Shown: piece by piece, positions 1 through 7,384 of the stretch | Numbering within the stretch: position 1 is the first letter of the stretch | How the letters are laid out: each line of letters begins with the position of its first letter | Source of the DNA: Clostridiales bacterium | Lineage (GTDB): Bacteria; Bacillota; Clostridia; Lachnospirales; WQUN01 | Reading direction: 5' to 3' | Length of the DNA stretch: 12,675 nucleotides | Assembly (NCBI GenBank): GCA_031271275.1 | Contig: JAISWA010000116.1 | Location: 1 to 12,675 of the forward strand | Notes under the pieces: generated by a model | What the model saw: the letters and a program-made list of their open reading frames with translations, nothing else | Databases searched by the model: none | What the model was told of the DNA's origin: nothing | Translations under genes and position numbers: made by a program

Positions 1-620
1 TAATCATCGGAACCATCCTTTTCCTTTGTGCGGGCAGCTTGAATTATATAAACGGTTGGGTTTTTATGCTCGCGCTTTTTATTCCTGTGTCCGCGCTCGG
101 AGCGGTACTGCTTGCAAAGAACCCCGCCGTACTCGAACGGCGTCTAACTTCTAAAGAACCTGACAAATCCCAGAGAGCAAATATTTCCATGAGCGCGGCC
201 ATGTTTATCGCGGCATTTTTAATCTCAGGTCTGGACTATCGCTTTGGTTGGTCGGCAATGCCTTTTGGCGTCACGGTCGCTGCGTTGGCAATAATGCTTG
301 CCGGTTACGGCATGTTCGCGGCGGTAATCATGCAGAACGCCTACGCCTCAAGGGTAGTGGACGTGTTTGAAGGTCAGAAAATTATTACAAGCGGGCTTTA
401 TTCAATCGTCAGACACCCCATGTACACGGCTACGCTGCTGATTTATCTTTCCATGCCCCTTGTGCTCGGTTCGTGGTTTGGGTGGTTGCCGATGATTATT
501 TATCCGTTTATAATCGCGCGAAGAATCCGGAACGAAGAAGCGTTGTTGGTCAAAGAACTGGAAGGGTATGCCGGGTACAGGGAAAAGACAAGGTACAGGG
601 TTGTGCCGCTTATCTGGTAA
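1..620 (+). CDS. Isoprenylcysteine carboxyl methyltransferase (ICMT/PEMT)-like membrane protein, 5' end missing
   Basis: Integral membrane methyltransferase-like protein of the ICMT/phospholipid methyltransferase superfamily. The frame is open to the left edge: 13 codons before the first possible start (TTG at 39) already read as a hydrophobic segment followed by NYINGW, the usual N-terminus of the family. The true start therefore lies outside the window and TTG 39 is not the start. About 206 residues are visible. The C-terminal signature is clear: RHPMY (nt 411-425), a paired hydrophobic hairpin, RIRNEE, then a Y-x2-Y spacing and TRYRVVPLIW at the end. In characterised relatives these residues form the SAM and lipid pocket. 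The substrate of bacterial members is mostly unknown; protein prenylcysteine is unlikely in a bacterium. The stop lies 18 bases before scfB, so the two are probably co-transcribed. The family is fairly sure, the function is not. Confidence 0.85.
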   Translation, partial: IIGTILFLCAGSLNYINGWVFMLALFIPVSALGAVLLAKNPAVLERRLTSKEPDKSQRANISMSAAMFIAAFLISGLDYRFGWSAMPFGVTVAALAIMLAGYGMFAAVIMQNAYASRVVDVFEGQKIITSGLYSIVRHPMYTATLLIYLSMPLVLGSWFGWLPMIIYPFIIARRIRNEEALLVKELEGYAGYREKTRYRVVPLIW

Positions 621-638
621 TTAAGGAGAAAAATCATC

Positions 639-2042
639 ATGGTTCATTGTTTTACCGTTAACGGCCGCCGCCTTGCGTTGGACGTGGAGAGCGGTTCGAT
701 TCACATGTTGGACGAAACCGCGTATGAAATTCTAAAAATAACGCAAAATCTTTTGCATATCCCCGCCGCGGAAGGTTTACTTCAGAAGGCAAAGGAAATT
801 TACCTATCCCAAAACGCCGCGAACGCGCAAGCCGCGTTCCTCCCCGATTCCGACCTTAACGAAACCCTTTCCGAAATAAAATCCCTAATCGAAGCGAAAC
901 TGCTTTTCACCCCGGAGGGCAAGCAGAAAGCCTATCTGCAATCCCGCCGGCCGGTGGTCAAAGCGCTGTGCCTGCATATCGCCCACGCCTGCAACCTTCG
1001 CTGCGCCTACTGCTTCGCCGGGCAGGGGGCTTACGGCGGCGAGCGAGGGCTGATGAGCGCCGGAACCGGCAAAAAAGCCATCGACTTCCTAATTAATAGC
1101 TCCGGCGCGCGCCGCCATCTGGAAGTGGATTTCTTCGGCGGCGAGCCCATGCTCAATTTCAACGCGGTAAAGGAAATCGTCGCCTACGGGCGGGAACGGG
1201 AAAAGGAAGCCGGAAAGGAATTCCGCTTTACCCTGACCACCAACGGCACGCTGCTGACGGAAGCCGATTACGCTTTTATCAACGAACAAATGGACAATGT
1301 GGTGCTGAGCATCGACGGCAGGCGGGAAGTTCATGACCGTATGCGCAAAAACGCGGACAGCGACATCGGCAGTTATGAAAGCATTCTGCCGAAGCTGCTT
1401 CAAATGGCAAACAGCCGTAAAAATTTAAAGCACTACGTCCGGGGCACCTATACCCGCTATAATTTGGATTTTTCCAAGGACGTGCTGCACCTTGCCGACG
1501 CGGGCTTTAAAAATATTTCAGTGGAACCGGCGGTTGCGCCGCCAACCGAGGGTTACGCCCTCACGCCCGAAGACGTGCCCGCGCTGTGCGCGGAATACGA
1601 AAAGCTCGCCGCCGAAATGCTCGAGCGGGAGAAACGCGGCAGGGCGTTCCGTTTCTTCCATTTTGAAATCGACCCGGAAGCGGGGCCTTGCGCCATCAAA
1701 CGCGCCACCGGCTGCGGCGCGGGGACGGAATACCTCGCGGTGACGCCGGAGGGTTCGCTGTACCCCTGCCACCAGTTCGTAAGCGAAAGCGCTTTCCGCG
1801 TCGGAAGCTTGGACGAAGGGATTACCGCGCCGGAAGTTGCCGGGCGCTTCGCCGGTTGCAATGTTTTCGCCAAACCCGAATGCGCGTCCTGCTTCGCGAA
1901 ATATTACTGCGGCGGAGGCTGCGCCGCCAACGCCTACCATACCCGGGGCGATACCCTTACGCCTGACGAAATCGGCTGCGCGCTTCAGCGAAAGCGCACG
2001 GAGTGCGCGTTGTGGTTGTATTCGGAAAGGAAAATGTTATAA
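639..2042 (+). CDS. scfB: SCIFF peptide maturase, radical SAM/SPASM thioether-forming enzyme
   Basis: Radical SAM enzyme that in this family installs a Cys-to-Thr thioether bond in the small SCIFF (six cysteines in forty-five residues) peptide. The protein is 467 aa, normal for the family. Residues 1-90 form the peptide-recognition (RRE-like) region starting VHCFTVNG and LDVESGSIH. The SAM-cluster motif CNLRCAYC gives Cys118, Cys122 and Cys125, followed by FFGGEP (165-170) and LTTNGTLL. The C-terminal SPASM-type region has Cys351, 359, 377, 407, 415, 418, 424, 428 and 447, with the typical CxxCxxxxxC spacing near YYCGGGCAAN, enough ligands for two auxiliary [4Fe-4S] clusters. The ATG at 639 is supported by AAGGAGAA at 623-630. 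The partner peptide gene scfA usually lies just upstream, but that position here holds the ICMT-like gene. Family assignment is strong; activity is inferred. Confidence 0.9.
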   Translation: MVHCFTVNGRRLALDVESGSIHMLDETAYEILKITQNLLHIPAAEGLLQKAKEIYLSQNAANAQAAFLPDSDLNETLSEIKSLIEAKLLFTPEGKQKAYLQSRRPVVKALCLHIAHACNLRCAYCFAGQGAYGGERGLMSAGTGKKAIDFLINSSGARRHLEVDFFGGEPMLNFNAVKEIVAYGREREKEAGKEFRFTLTTNGTLLTEADYAFINEQMDNVVLSIDGRREVHDRMRKNADSDIGSYESILPKLLQMANSRKNLKHYVRGTYTRYNLDFSKDVLHLADAGFKNISVEPAVAPPTEGYALTPEDVPALCAEYEKLAAEMLEREKRGRAFRFFHFEIDPEAGPCAIKRATGCGAGTEYLAVTPEGSLYPCHQFVSESAFRVGSLDEGITAPEVAGRFAGCNVFAKPECASCFAKYYCGGGCAANAYHTRGDTLTPDEIGCALQRKRTECALWLYSERKML

Positions 2043-2043
2043 T
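2016..2043 (+). promoter_or_regulatory. Candidate sigma-A promoter for hppA, overlapping the scfB stop
   Basis: A perfect TATAAT at 2038-2043 is preceded by TGT, giving an extended -10 box, with a TTGTAT -35 candidate at 2016-2021 (16-base spacer). The -10 box contains the scfB stop codon. Transcription would begin near 2050, leaving a leader of about 30 bases with AGAGGAGG at 2067-2074. It would let hppA be expressed separately from scfB. Seen by eye only. Confidence 0.5.
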
Positions 2044-2081
2044 CTATACTTGGTTTTTAATTTTTTAGAGGAGGTTAAAGT

Positions 2082-4178
2082 ATGAGTGTCTTACTTTTAG
2101 CGCCGATTGGCTCGGTATGCGCGCTTGCGTTTGCGGCGTACCTTGCGGTCACGATGCTAAAAAGCGACGAAGGCACGGACCTGATGAAAAAGATTTCACT
2201 GGCCGTGCGGAAAGGCGCGAACGCGTACCTGAAAAGGCAGTACACCACCGTCATTATCTTCTTTGCGGTAATGTTCGTTGTTTTGTTGGTGCTTGCCCTG
2301 CTCGGGTATCTGACGATATTCGTGCCTTTCGCTTTTGTAACGGGCGGTTTCTTCTCAGGCCTGTCCGGCTTTATCGGAATGAAAGTGGCGACCCACGCCA
2401 ATTCCCGCACCGCGCAAGCCTGCCGCACCAGTCTTAACGGCGGACTGCGCGTGGCGTTTAACAGCGGCGCTGTTATGGGTCTGGTCGTGGTCGGGCTCGG
2501 CCTGTTGGACTTAAGCTTCTGGTTCTATTTCCTTCAGTGGTACTATTCAAGCGTGGAAGTTTTGGGCGACGCGGCGCGCATTCAGGCGATCACCAGCGCG
2601 ATGCTCACCTTCGGAATGGGCGCGAGCAGCATGGCGCTCTTTGCCCGCGTGGGCGGCGGTATCTTTACCAAGGCGGCGGACGTAGGCGCCGACCTGGTGG
2701 GTAAGGTGGAAGCGGGCATCCCCGAAGACGACCCGCGCAACCCCGCCGTTATCGCCGACAACGTGGGCGACAACGTGGGCGACGTGGCGGGAATGGGCGC
2801 CGACCTCTATGAGTCGTATGTGGGCTCCATCGTTTCCACGGCGGCGCTTGCCGTCGCGGCGGGGCTTGGCATAAACGGCGTTATCGTCCCGCTTGTTATG
2901 GCGGCTATCGGCGTGTTCGCGTCCATACTGGGAACTTTCTTGGTGCGCACAGGGGAAGACGCCAGTCAGTCGAAGCTTTTGTTCGCGCTGCGCAAGGGCG
3001 TTTACGGCAGTTCGATTTTGATTGCCATCGTTTCATTTTTTGTGGTTTGGTACGTGTTTGACGGGCAGCACCTCGGCGTGTACTTCGCGGTGCTTATCGG
3101 CCTTGTCGCCGGAAATATGATTGGCTTCACCACCGAATATTATACTTCCGGGGCGTACAAGCCCACCAAGAACCTTGCCGACACCACCAAAACCGGCGCG
3201 GCAACCGTCATCATCGGCGGCATTTCGTTGGGTATGCTCTCCACCGCGCTTCCGGTTATCATCGTGGGTATTGCGGTTATCGCCAGTTTCTTTGTGGCGG
3301 GCAACGGCGATTTTAACATGGGCCTTTACGGCGTGGGCATTTCCGCCGTGGGTATGTTAAGCACCCTCGGCATCACCCTCGCTACCGACGCATACGGTCC
3401 CATCGCCGACAACGCGGGCGGTATCGCGGAAATGTCCGGGCTTCCCGAGGAAGTGCGCGAGCGCACAGACGCGTTGGATTCCCTGGGCAATACCACCGCC
3501 GCTTCCGGCAAGGGCTTCGCCATCGGTTCCGCCGCGCTTACCGCGTTGGCGCTGATCGCGGCTTATACGGAAGAAATCAAGCTTATCGACCCGTCCTTTA
3601 TATTTAATTTGGAAATTATCAACCCGCCCGTACTTATCGGCTTGTTCGTGGGCGCTATGCTCGCCTTCGTTTTCTCGGCACTGACCATGCAGGCGGTTGG
3701 CCGCGCGGCGCAGGGCATCGTGGTGGAAGTGCGCAGACAGTTCAAGCAAATCAAAGGCTTGATGGAAGGCAAGGCGGAGCCGGATTACGCGAGCTGCGTG
3801 GATATTTGCACCAAGAGCGCGCAGAAGGAAATGATCATCCCCGCGCTTATCGCGATTGTGGGGCCGCTGTTGGTGGGCTTCTTCCTCGGCGTAAACGGCG
3901 TGGCGGGTATGCTTGCCGGCGCGCTGGTCACCGGTTTTGCCCTCGCCATTATGATGGCGAACGCCGGCGGCGCGTGGGATAACGCGAAAAAGTACATCGA
4001 GTCCGGCGAACTTGGCGGCAAAGGTTCCGACAACCACAAAGCCGCCGTGGTAGGCGACACGGTGGGCGACCCCTTCAAAGATACCTCGGGCCCGTCCATC
4101 AATATCTTAATCAAGCTGCTTTCCATGGTTTCCATCGTTTTCGGTTCGCTGATACTCAGCATCACGTTAATGAAGTAA
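2082..4178 (+). CDS. hppA: K+-dependent membrane-bound pyrophosphatase (ion pump, probably Na+)
   Basis: Membrane pyrophosphatase, 698 aa, about 16 membrane helices, full length for the family. It hydrolyses cytoplasmic pyrophosphate and pumps Na+ and/or H+ outward. The catalytic sequence is intact: DVGADLVGKVE (200-210), the EDDPRN loop, then DNVGDNVGD (226-234). The C-terminal GDTVGDPFKDTSGP block, also part of the active site, is present. The signature GNTTAASGKG has Ala473 and Gly476, the residues typical of K+-dependent enzymes; K+-independent ones carry Lys and Thr there. Glu244 in ADLYESY sits where the gate glutamate of Na+-pumping members lies, favouring Na+ transport, but some clostridial H+ pumps keep it, so ion choice is inferred. 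The ATG is fixed by the strong AGAGGAGG at 2067-2074. An 11-bp hairpin follows the gene. Confidence 0.95.
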   Translation: MSVLLLAPIGSVCALAFAAYLAVTMLKSDEGTDLMKKISLAVRKGANAYLKRQYTTVIIFFAVMFVVLLVLALLGYLTIFVPFAFVTGGFFSGLSGFIGMKVATHANSRTAQACRTSLNGGLRVAFNSGAVMGLVVVGLGLLDLSFWFYFLQWYYSSVEVLGDAARIQAITSAMLTFGMGASSMALFARVGGGIFTKAADVGADLVGKVEAGIPEDDPRNPAVIADNVGDNVGDVAGMGADLYESYVGSIVSTAALAVAAGLGINGVIVPLVMAAIGVFASILGTFLVRTGEDASQSKLLFALRKGVYGSSILIAIVSFFVVWYVFDGQHLGVYFAVLIGLVAGNMIGFTTEYYTSGAYKPTKNLADTTKTGAATVIIGGISLGMLSTALPVIIVGIAVIASFFVAGNGDFNMGLYGVGISAVGMLSTLGITLATDAYGPIADNAGGIAEMSGLPEEVRERTDALDSLGNTTAASGKGFAIGSAALTALALIAAYTEEIKLIDPSFIFNLEIINPPVLIGLFVGAMLAFVFSALTMQAVGRAAQGIVVEVRRQFKQIKGLMEGKAEPDYASCVDICTKSAQKEMIIPALIAIVGPLLVGFFLGVNGVAGMLAGALVTGFALAIMMANAGGAWDNAKKYIESGELGGKGSDNHKAAVVGDTVGDPFKDTSGPSINILIKLLSMVSIVFGSLILSITLMK

Positions 4179-4190
4179 TAAACAGCCGTA

Positions 4191-4241
4191 TTAAAAAAAA
4201 CCAAGGGCTGCCGCGGGCATTATTTACGGCAGCCCTTATTT
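4191..4241. terminator. Hairpin between hppA and yebC, possible bidirectional terminator or leader attenuator
   Basis: A perfect 11-bp inverted repeat pairs 4203-4213 (AAGGGCTGCCG) with 4227-4237 (CGGCAGCCCTT), loop 13 bases. On the + strand it is followed only by ATTTA, a weak U-tract. On the - strand it is followed by GG and then eight T residues (complement of A8 at 4193-4200), the better intrinsic terminator. Only 4 bases separate the hairpin from the yebC ribosome binding site (AAAGGAAG, 4242-4249), so any yebC transcript starting upstream carries it in its leader. Confidence 0.7.
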
Positions 4242-4256
4242 AAAGGAAGTGTTTCC

Positions 4257-4994
4257 ATGTCAGGTCATTCAAAATTCGCGAATATTAAACATAAAAAAGA
4301 GCGCAACGACGCCGCCCGGGGGAAAATTTTCACCCGCATGGGCAGGGAAATCGCCGTGGCGGTTAAGTCCGGCGGGGCCGACCCTTTGGCAAACTCGCGC
4401 CTGCGGGACGTGATCGCCAAGGCAAAGGCGGGCAATATGTCCAACGACACCATAGACCGCAGCATCAAAAAGGCGGCGGGCGACCTTAACGCGGTCAATT
4501 ACGAGTCCGTCACCTACGAAGGCTACGGGCCCAACGGCGTGGCGGTCATCGTGAAGGTGCTTACGGACAATCGCAACCGCGCGGCGGCAAACGTGCGCAG
4601 CGCTTTCACCAAGGGCGGCGGCAACATGGGTACGCCGGGCTGCGTTTCGTTCCTGTTTGAGGAAAAGGGCTTGATTATGGTGGAGAACGACTGCGGCATG
4701 GACGAGGAAAGCCTGATGCTGCTCACGTTGGACGCGGGCGCGGAGGATTTTGTCACGCAGGAAGAAGGCTATGAAATCATCACCTCGCCGGAGAATTTCT
4801 CCCGGGTGCGCGAAGCGGTGGAGAACGCGAAAATCCCCGCGGTTTCGGCGGAAGTCACCATGATACCCACCACGCAGACCGCCCTCTCCGACCCGGAGGA
4901 CATTAAAAAAATGCGCAAGCTGTTGGACCTTCTCGACGACGAGGACGACGTTCAGGACGTGTATCATAATTGGGAGAATGAGGAAGCTATATAA
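4257..4994 (+). CDS. yebC: YebC/TACO1-family regulator or translation factor
   Basis: Cytoplasmic YebC/PmpR/TACO1-family protein, 245 aa, full length. It opens with MSGHSKFANIKHKK (most relatives have SKW) and has GKIFTRMGREI in the first domain. Other family blocks are NSRLRDVIAKAKAGNMS, YEGYGPNGVA, LTDNRNRAAANVR, and GGNMGTPGCVSFLFEEKG around residue 120-140. Family members were long called DNA-binding regulators; more recent work on relatives points to a role at the ribosome, easing translation of difficult stretches such as proline runs. Which applies here cannot be told. The start is supported by AAAGGAAG at 4242-4249. It is usually next to ruvCAB in many bacteria, but here the next gene is flagellin with its own promoter. 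It ends in an acidic helix (DLLDDEDDVQDVY). Confidence 0.92.
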   Translation: MSGHSKFANIKHKKERNDAARGKIFTRMGREIAVAVKSGGADPLANSRLRDVIAKAKAGNMSNDTIDRSIKKAAGDLNAVNYESVTYEGYGPNGVAVIVKVLTDNRNRAAANVRSAFTKGGGNMGTPGCVSFLFEEKGLIMVENDCGMDEESLMLLTLDAGAEDFVTQEEGYEIITSPENFSRVREAVENAKIPAVSAEVTMIPTTQTALSDPEDIKKMRKLLDLLDDEDDVQDVYHNWENEEAI

Positions 4995-4998
4995 AGCC

Positions 4999-5027
4999 TT
5001 GACATACTATAAGGCGTGTGTGATATT
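4999..5027 (+). promoter_or_regulatory. Probable sigma-A-like promoter of the flagellin operon
   Basis: A perfect -35 box TTGACA (4999-5004) is followed after 17 bases by GATATT (5022-5027), itself preceded by TGT, an extended -10. Transcription would start near 5035, leaving a leader of about 75 bases. No good sigma-28/sigma-D motif (TAAA-N15-GCCGATAT) or sigma-54 motif was found in 4985-5108, which is unusual for a flagellin gene. A second, weaker TATCAT box lies at 5073-5078. The leader ends with CGGAGGAGGG (5094-5103), a strong ribosome binding site containing two GGA motifs, the type of site the CsrA repressor uses in other flagellin leaders. CsrA control is inference. Confidence 0.55.
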
Positions 5028-5108
5028 AATAGGGTGTATTCGGCTGTTGTTACTATGGACTATTTGTAAATTTATCATACCTTTTCAGTCTGTCGGAGGA
5101 GGGCAGCC

Positions 5109-7382
5109 ATGGACGGCTTAAGTATTTTAAACAATATATCGGCTAAAAATACGCATCGCAATCTTGGCATTACCGGAAAGAAGTTGGATACTTCAAGCGC
5201 CCGGCTCAGCTCCGGTTACAGAATTAACAGCGCAAAAGACGACGCCGCGGGCATTGCCATCAGCGAAAAAATGCGCGCGCAAATCCGCGGGTTGGATAAA
5301 GCCATTGAGAACGCGGAAAACGGCGGGTTAATGCTGCAAACCGCCGAGGGCGGCTTGCAGGAAATCGACAATATGCTTCATCGCATTCGTGAGCTGACCG
5401 TACAGGCTGCCAATGACACCAATGACTTCACCACCGCAGACCGGGAAAAGTTACAGCAGGAAATTAACCAGTTGACCCACGCTATTGATAGCATGGCGGG
5501 TTCGGTGGAGTATAACGCCCAAAAGTTATTGGACGGCCGGTTAATGGGCTCGGAAGCCAAAGGTTCCGCTTTGGCGGACCTGCAGGTAAAGATGATGAAG
5601 AAACTTGGGCAGGGCGCTACGGGCTTAACTGCGTACAGCAGCGTCAGTGATATAGCATCTATGATTAATTCTGGCGGGCAGATTGGCGGGGGTTGCATCC
5701 CTAAACCGGAAGGCGAATTGGGTTTAATGTACGCGATGGCGAATTATACCTACACCAATTCCGCCACCCGGCTTCATGCCGTTGTAGTCGATTATATAGA
5801 ATACTCCACCCTTACTAGCGAAAGTGTTCACCCCGGAAGCGCGTCTTTCCCGTCCGGCGAGAAGGCAACCTCAACCTGGGCAGCTTCTTCAGTAAGCACA
5901 TGGGGCTGCACCGGTCAGATAGCGGGTACGCGCTGTTATACCGAATGCACATCCGCGGGGAGCCATAATACCTTTGAAACCTGTAACACCAATACCCACT
6001 CAACCTACTCAATCCCCTCCACAACCAGATACGACACCAGTAGCCATTCCGTATCAACCTCTGTATATACCAACACCGCTTCCCGCGAGTCTTGGTACAT
6101 ACATACCCCCACACATTCTATGCAGTGCACGGACGGCACTACATTTGCGGCGGGCATGGGCACAACGGGTGACACGTGGACTGTGAACGGGACATACGCG
6201 GTAAATGACCCGACCGAATGCTGCAGCCGGTCTTGCGAGTATAATGCGTATACCGGGTCAGCCTCAACGCACAGCTGCTACACCACCTCCGACAAACCCA
6301 TTACCGCCTCAAGAAGAACCTCATCCTACTATACCTCTACAACGACACTCCCGATAATCAGCTATACTGCGTGCGGGCCAACTACGCATACAGCCGCCCC
6401 ATGCACAGCACCAGCTTATGGAAGCTTTTCTCAATACGCCACCACCCGGTCTGATTATTTCGAGACCTACCCTGCCTTCAGCGGCGACCCCTCTGAATTG
6501 CATACATGGAATATTCCAACCTATTACCAATGCTCCAGTTTAAACGGCGAAACCTGTAATATCGTCTTTATGGACGGTTGCAAGTATTTCCAACCCAACT
6601 TCTATTACTGCGTCACCACCCAGGTAAACGGCAGGAACAGTTATACCCAATGCTTGGCGAACCTGCATTTAACCGGCTGTGTCAACGGTCTTACCACCGT
6701 TTGCTGCCTGGGGATGGTAAAGACATCCGATGTGTCGGACGGGCAGGCGCTGATGGATTATGTACGGGCGTTGGACGAATACCTGCTGCAGGTAAGAGAC
6801 GCGTCTTGGAACGCGATTGAAGTCAGTCCGCCCTTCCCCACGTTGGATAAAATGGTTGATAATATTATTTTCCAAAAAGAAACGGCGATGAGGCTGTACG
6901 CTGACCTTGTGCTGCTTTCGGCGGAATCGCGGTCCTACGAGAGCATCAACAATGTGGAGGGCGACGGTCTGTATTTCCAGACCGGTGCCAACAGTATGCA
7001 GGGCGTTGAAGTGGGCATTGGCAAAGCGACTACCGATATCTTGGGGATTGGCACCGGCGACGGAAATTCCACTATTTCCGTGGACAGCTCAGACGCGTTG
7101 GAGATAAGCGCCCAAATCAACGTATTAGATCACGCGCTGCTCTATGTCACGGGTCAGCGCGCCAAACTTGGCGCACTGCAAAACCGTTTAAATCACTCGG
7201 TAAACAGCTTGGGCGTTACCTCCAATAATTTATCCGAATCCGAAAGCAGAATCCGCGACGCGGATATGGCGAAGGAAATGATGGCAAACACCACCGCCAA
7301 TATACTAAATCAATCCGGAATCGCCCTGATGACGCAGGCCAATCAGCAGCCTCAGCGCGTACTGCAGCTCTTGCAGCAATAG
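5109..7382 (+). CDS. fliC: Flagellin with a large Ser/Thr- and Cys-rich internal insert
   Basis: Flagellar filament subunit, 757 aa against about 270-300 for a simple clostridial flagellin. The N-terminal D0/D1 helices (1-145) are canonical: LNNISAKN, SSARLSSGYRINSAKDDAAG, ISEKMRAQIRGL, HRIRELTVQAAND (the surface recognised by TLR5 in other flagellins) and YNAQKLLDG. The C-terminal D1/D0 (about 616-757) has FQTGANSMQ, LGALQNRLNHSVNSL, SESRIRDADMAKEM and ends in QANQQPQRVLQLLQQ. Between them lies a 470-residue insert: two helix-prone flanks (about 150-190 and 536-612) around a core (196-533) with 20 cysteines and many Ser, Thr, Tyr and His. The conserved ends hold no cysteine. The frame is unbroken, so the insert is translated. 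The ATG is fixed by GGAGGAGGG. FliS is encoded in the window and should chaperone the C-terminus; the genes downstream suggest the insert is glycosylated. The stop is TAG, two bases before the next start. Confidence 0.93.
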   Translation: MDGLSILNNISAKNTHRNLGITGKKLDTSSARLSSGYRINSAKDDAAGIAISEKMRAQIRGLDKAIENAENGGLMLQTAEGGLQEIDNMLHRIRELTVQAANDTNDFTTADREKLQQEINQLTHAIDSMAGSVEYNAQKLLDGRLMGSEAKGSALADLQVKMMKKLGQGATGLTAYSSVSDIASMINSGGQIGGGCIPKPEGELGLMYAMANYTYTNSATRLHAVVVDYIEYSTLTSESVHPGSASFPSGEKATSTWAASSVSTWGCTGQIAGTRCYTECTSAGSHNTFETCNTNTHSTYSIPSTTRYDTSSHSVSTSVYTNTASRESWYIHTPTHSMQCTDGTTFAAGMGTTGDTWTVNGTYAVNDPTECCSRSCEYNAYTGSASTHSCYTTSDKPITASRRTSSYYTSTTTLPIISYTACGPTTHTAAPCTAPAYGSFSQYATTRSDYFETYPAFSGDPSELHTWNIPTYYQCSSLNGETCNIVFMDGCKYFQPNFYYCVTTQVNGRNSYTQCLANLHLTGCVNGLTTVCCLGMVKTSDVSDGQALMDYVRALDEYLLQVRDASWNAIEVSPPFPTLDKMVDNIIFQKETAMRLYADLVLLSAESRSYESINNVEGDGLYFQTGANSMQGVEVGIGKATTDILGIGTGDGNSTISVDSSDALEISAQINVLDHALLYVTGQRAKLGALQNRLNHSVNSLGVTSNNLSESESRIRDADMAKEMMANTTANILNQSGIALMTQANQQPQRVLQLLQQ
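5694..6707 (+). other. Cysteine- and Ser/Thr-rich core of the flagellin insert
   Basis: Residues 196-533 of the flagellin. By hand count it has 20 cysteines: 196, 267, 276, 280, 292, 340, 371, 372, 376, 390, 422, 432, 475, 483, 491, 501, 515, 524, 532 and 533. In residues 231-470, 89 of 240 are Ser or Thr (about 37%). It is poor in Lys and has few charged residues, so it is probably exposed and either disulfide-bonded, glycosylated, or both. No tandem repeat period was seen. The codons TCA, ACA, CCA and AGA (including an AGA AGA pair at 6313-6318) are more frequent here than in the neighbouring housekeeping genes. I recognise no named domain in it. Confidence 0.8.
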
Positions 7383-7384
7383 GC

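Noticed and set aside
4269..4967. Long - strand open frame (232 codons) opposite yebC, and others opposite hppA and scfB
   Set aside because: They mirror GC-rich coding sequence on the other strand, are rich in His/Arg, lack ribosome binding sites and show no family motifs.
5974..6186. Pro/Thr-rich frame inside the flagellin insert in another frame
   Set aside because: Its composition follows from the ACC/CCA-rich flagellin codons, it has no ribosome binding site, and the flagellin frame is continuous across it.
5541..6953. Diversity-generating retroelement or repeat-driven variation of the flagellin insert
   Set aside because: No reverse transcriptase, template repeat or tandem repeat was found in the window; it could still lie elsewhere in the genome.
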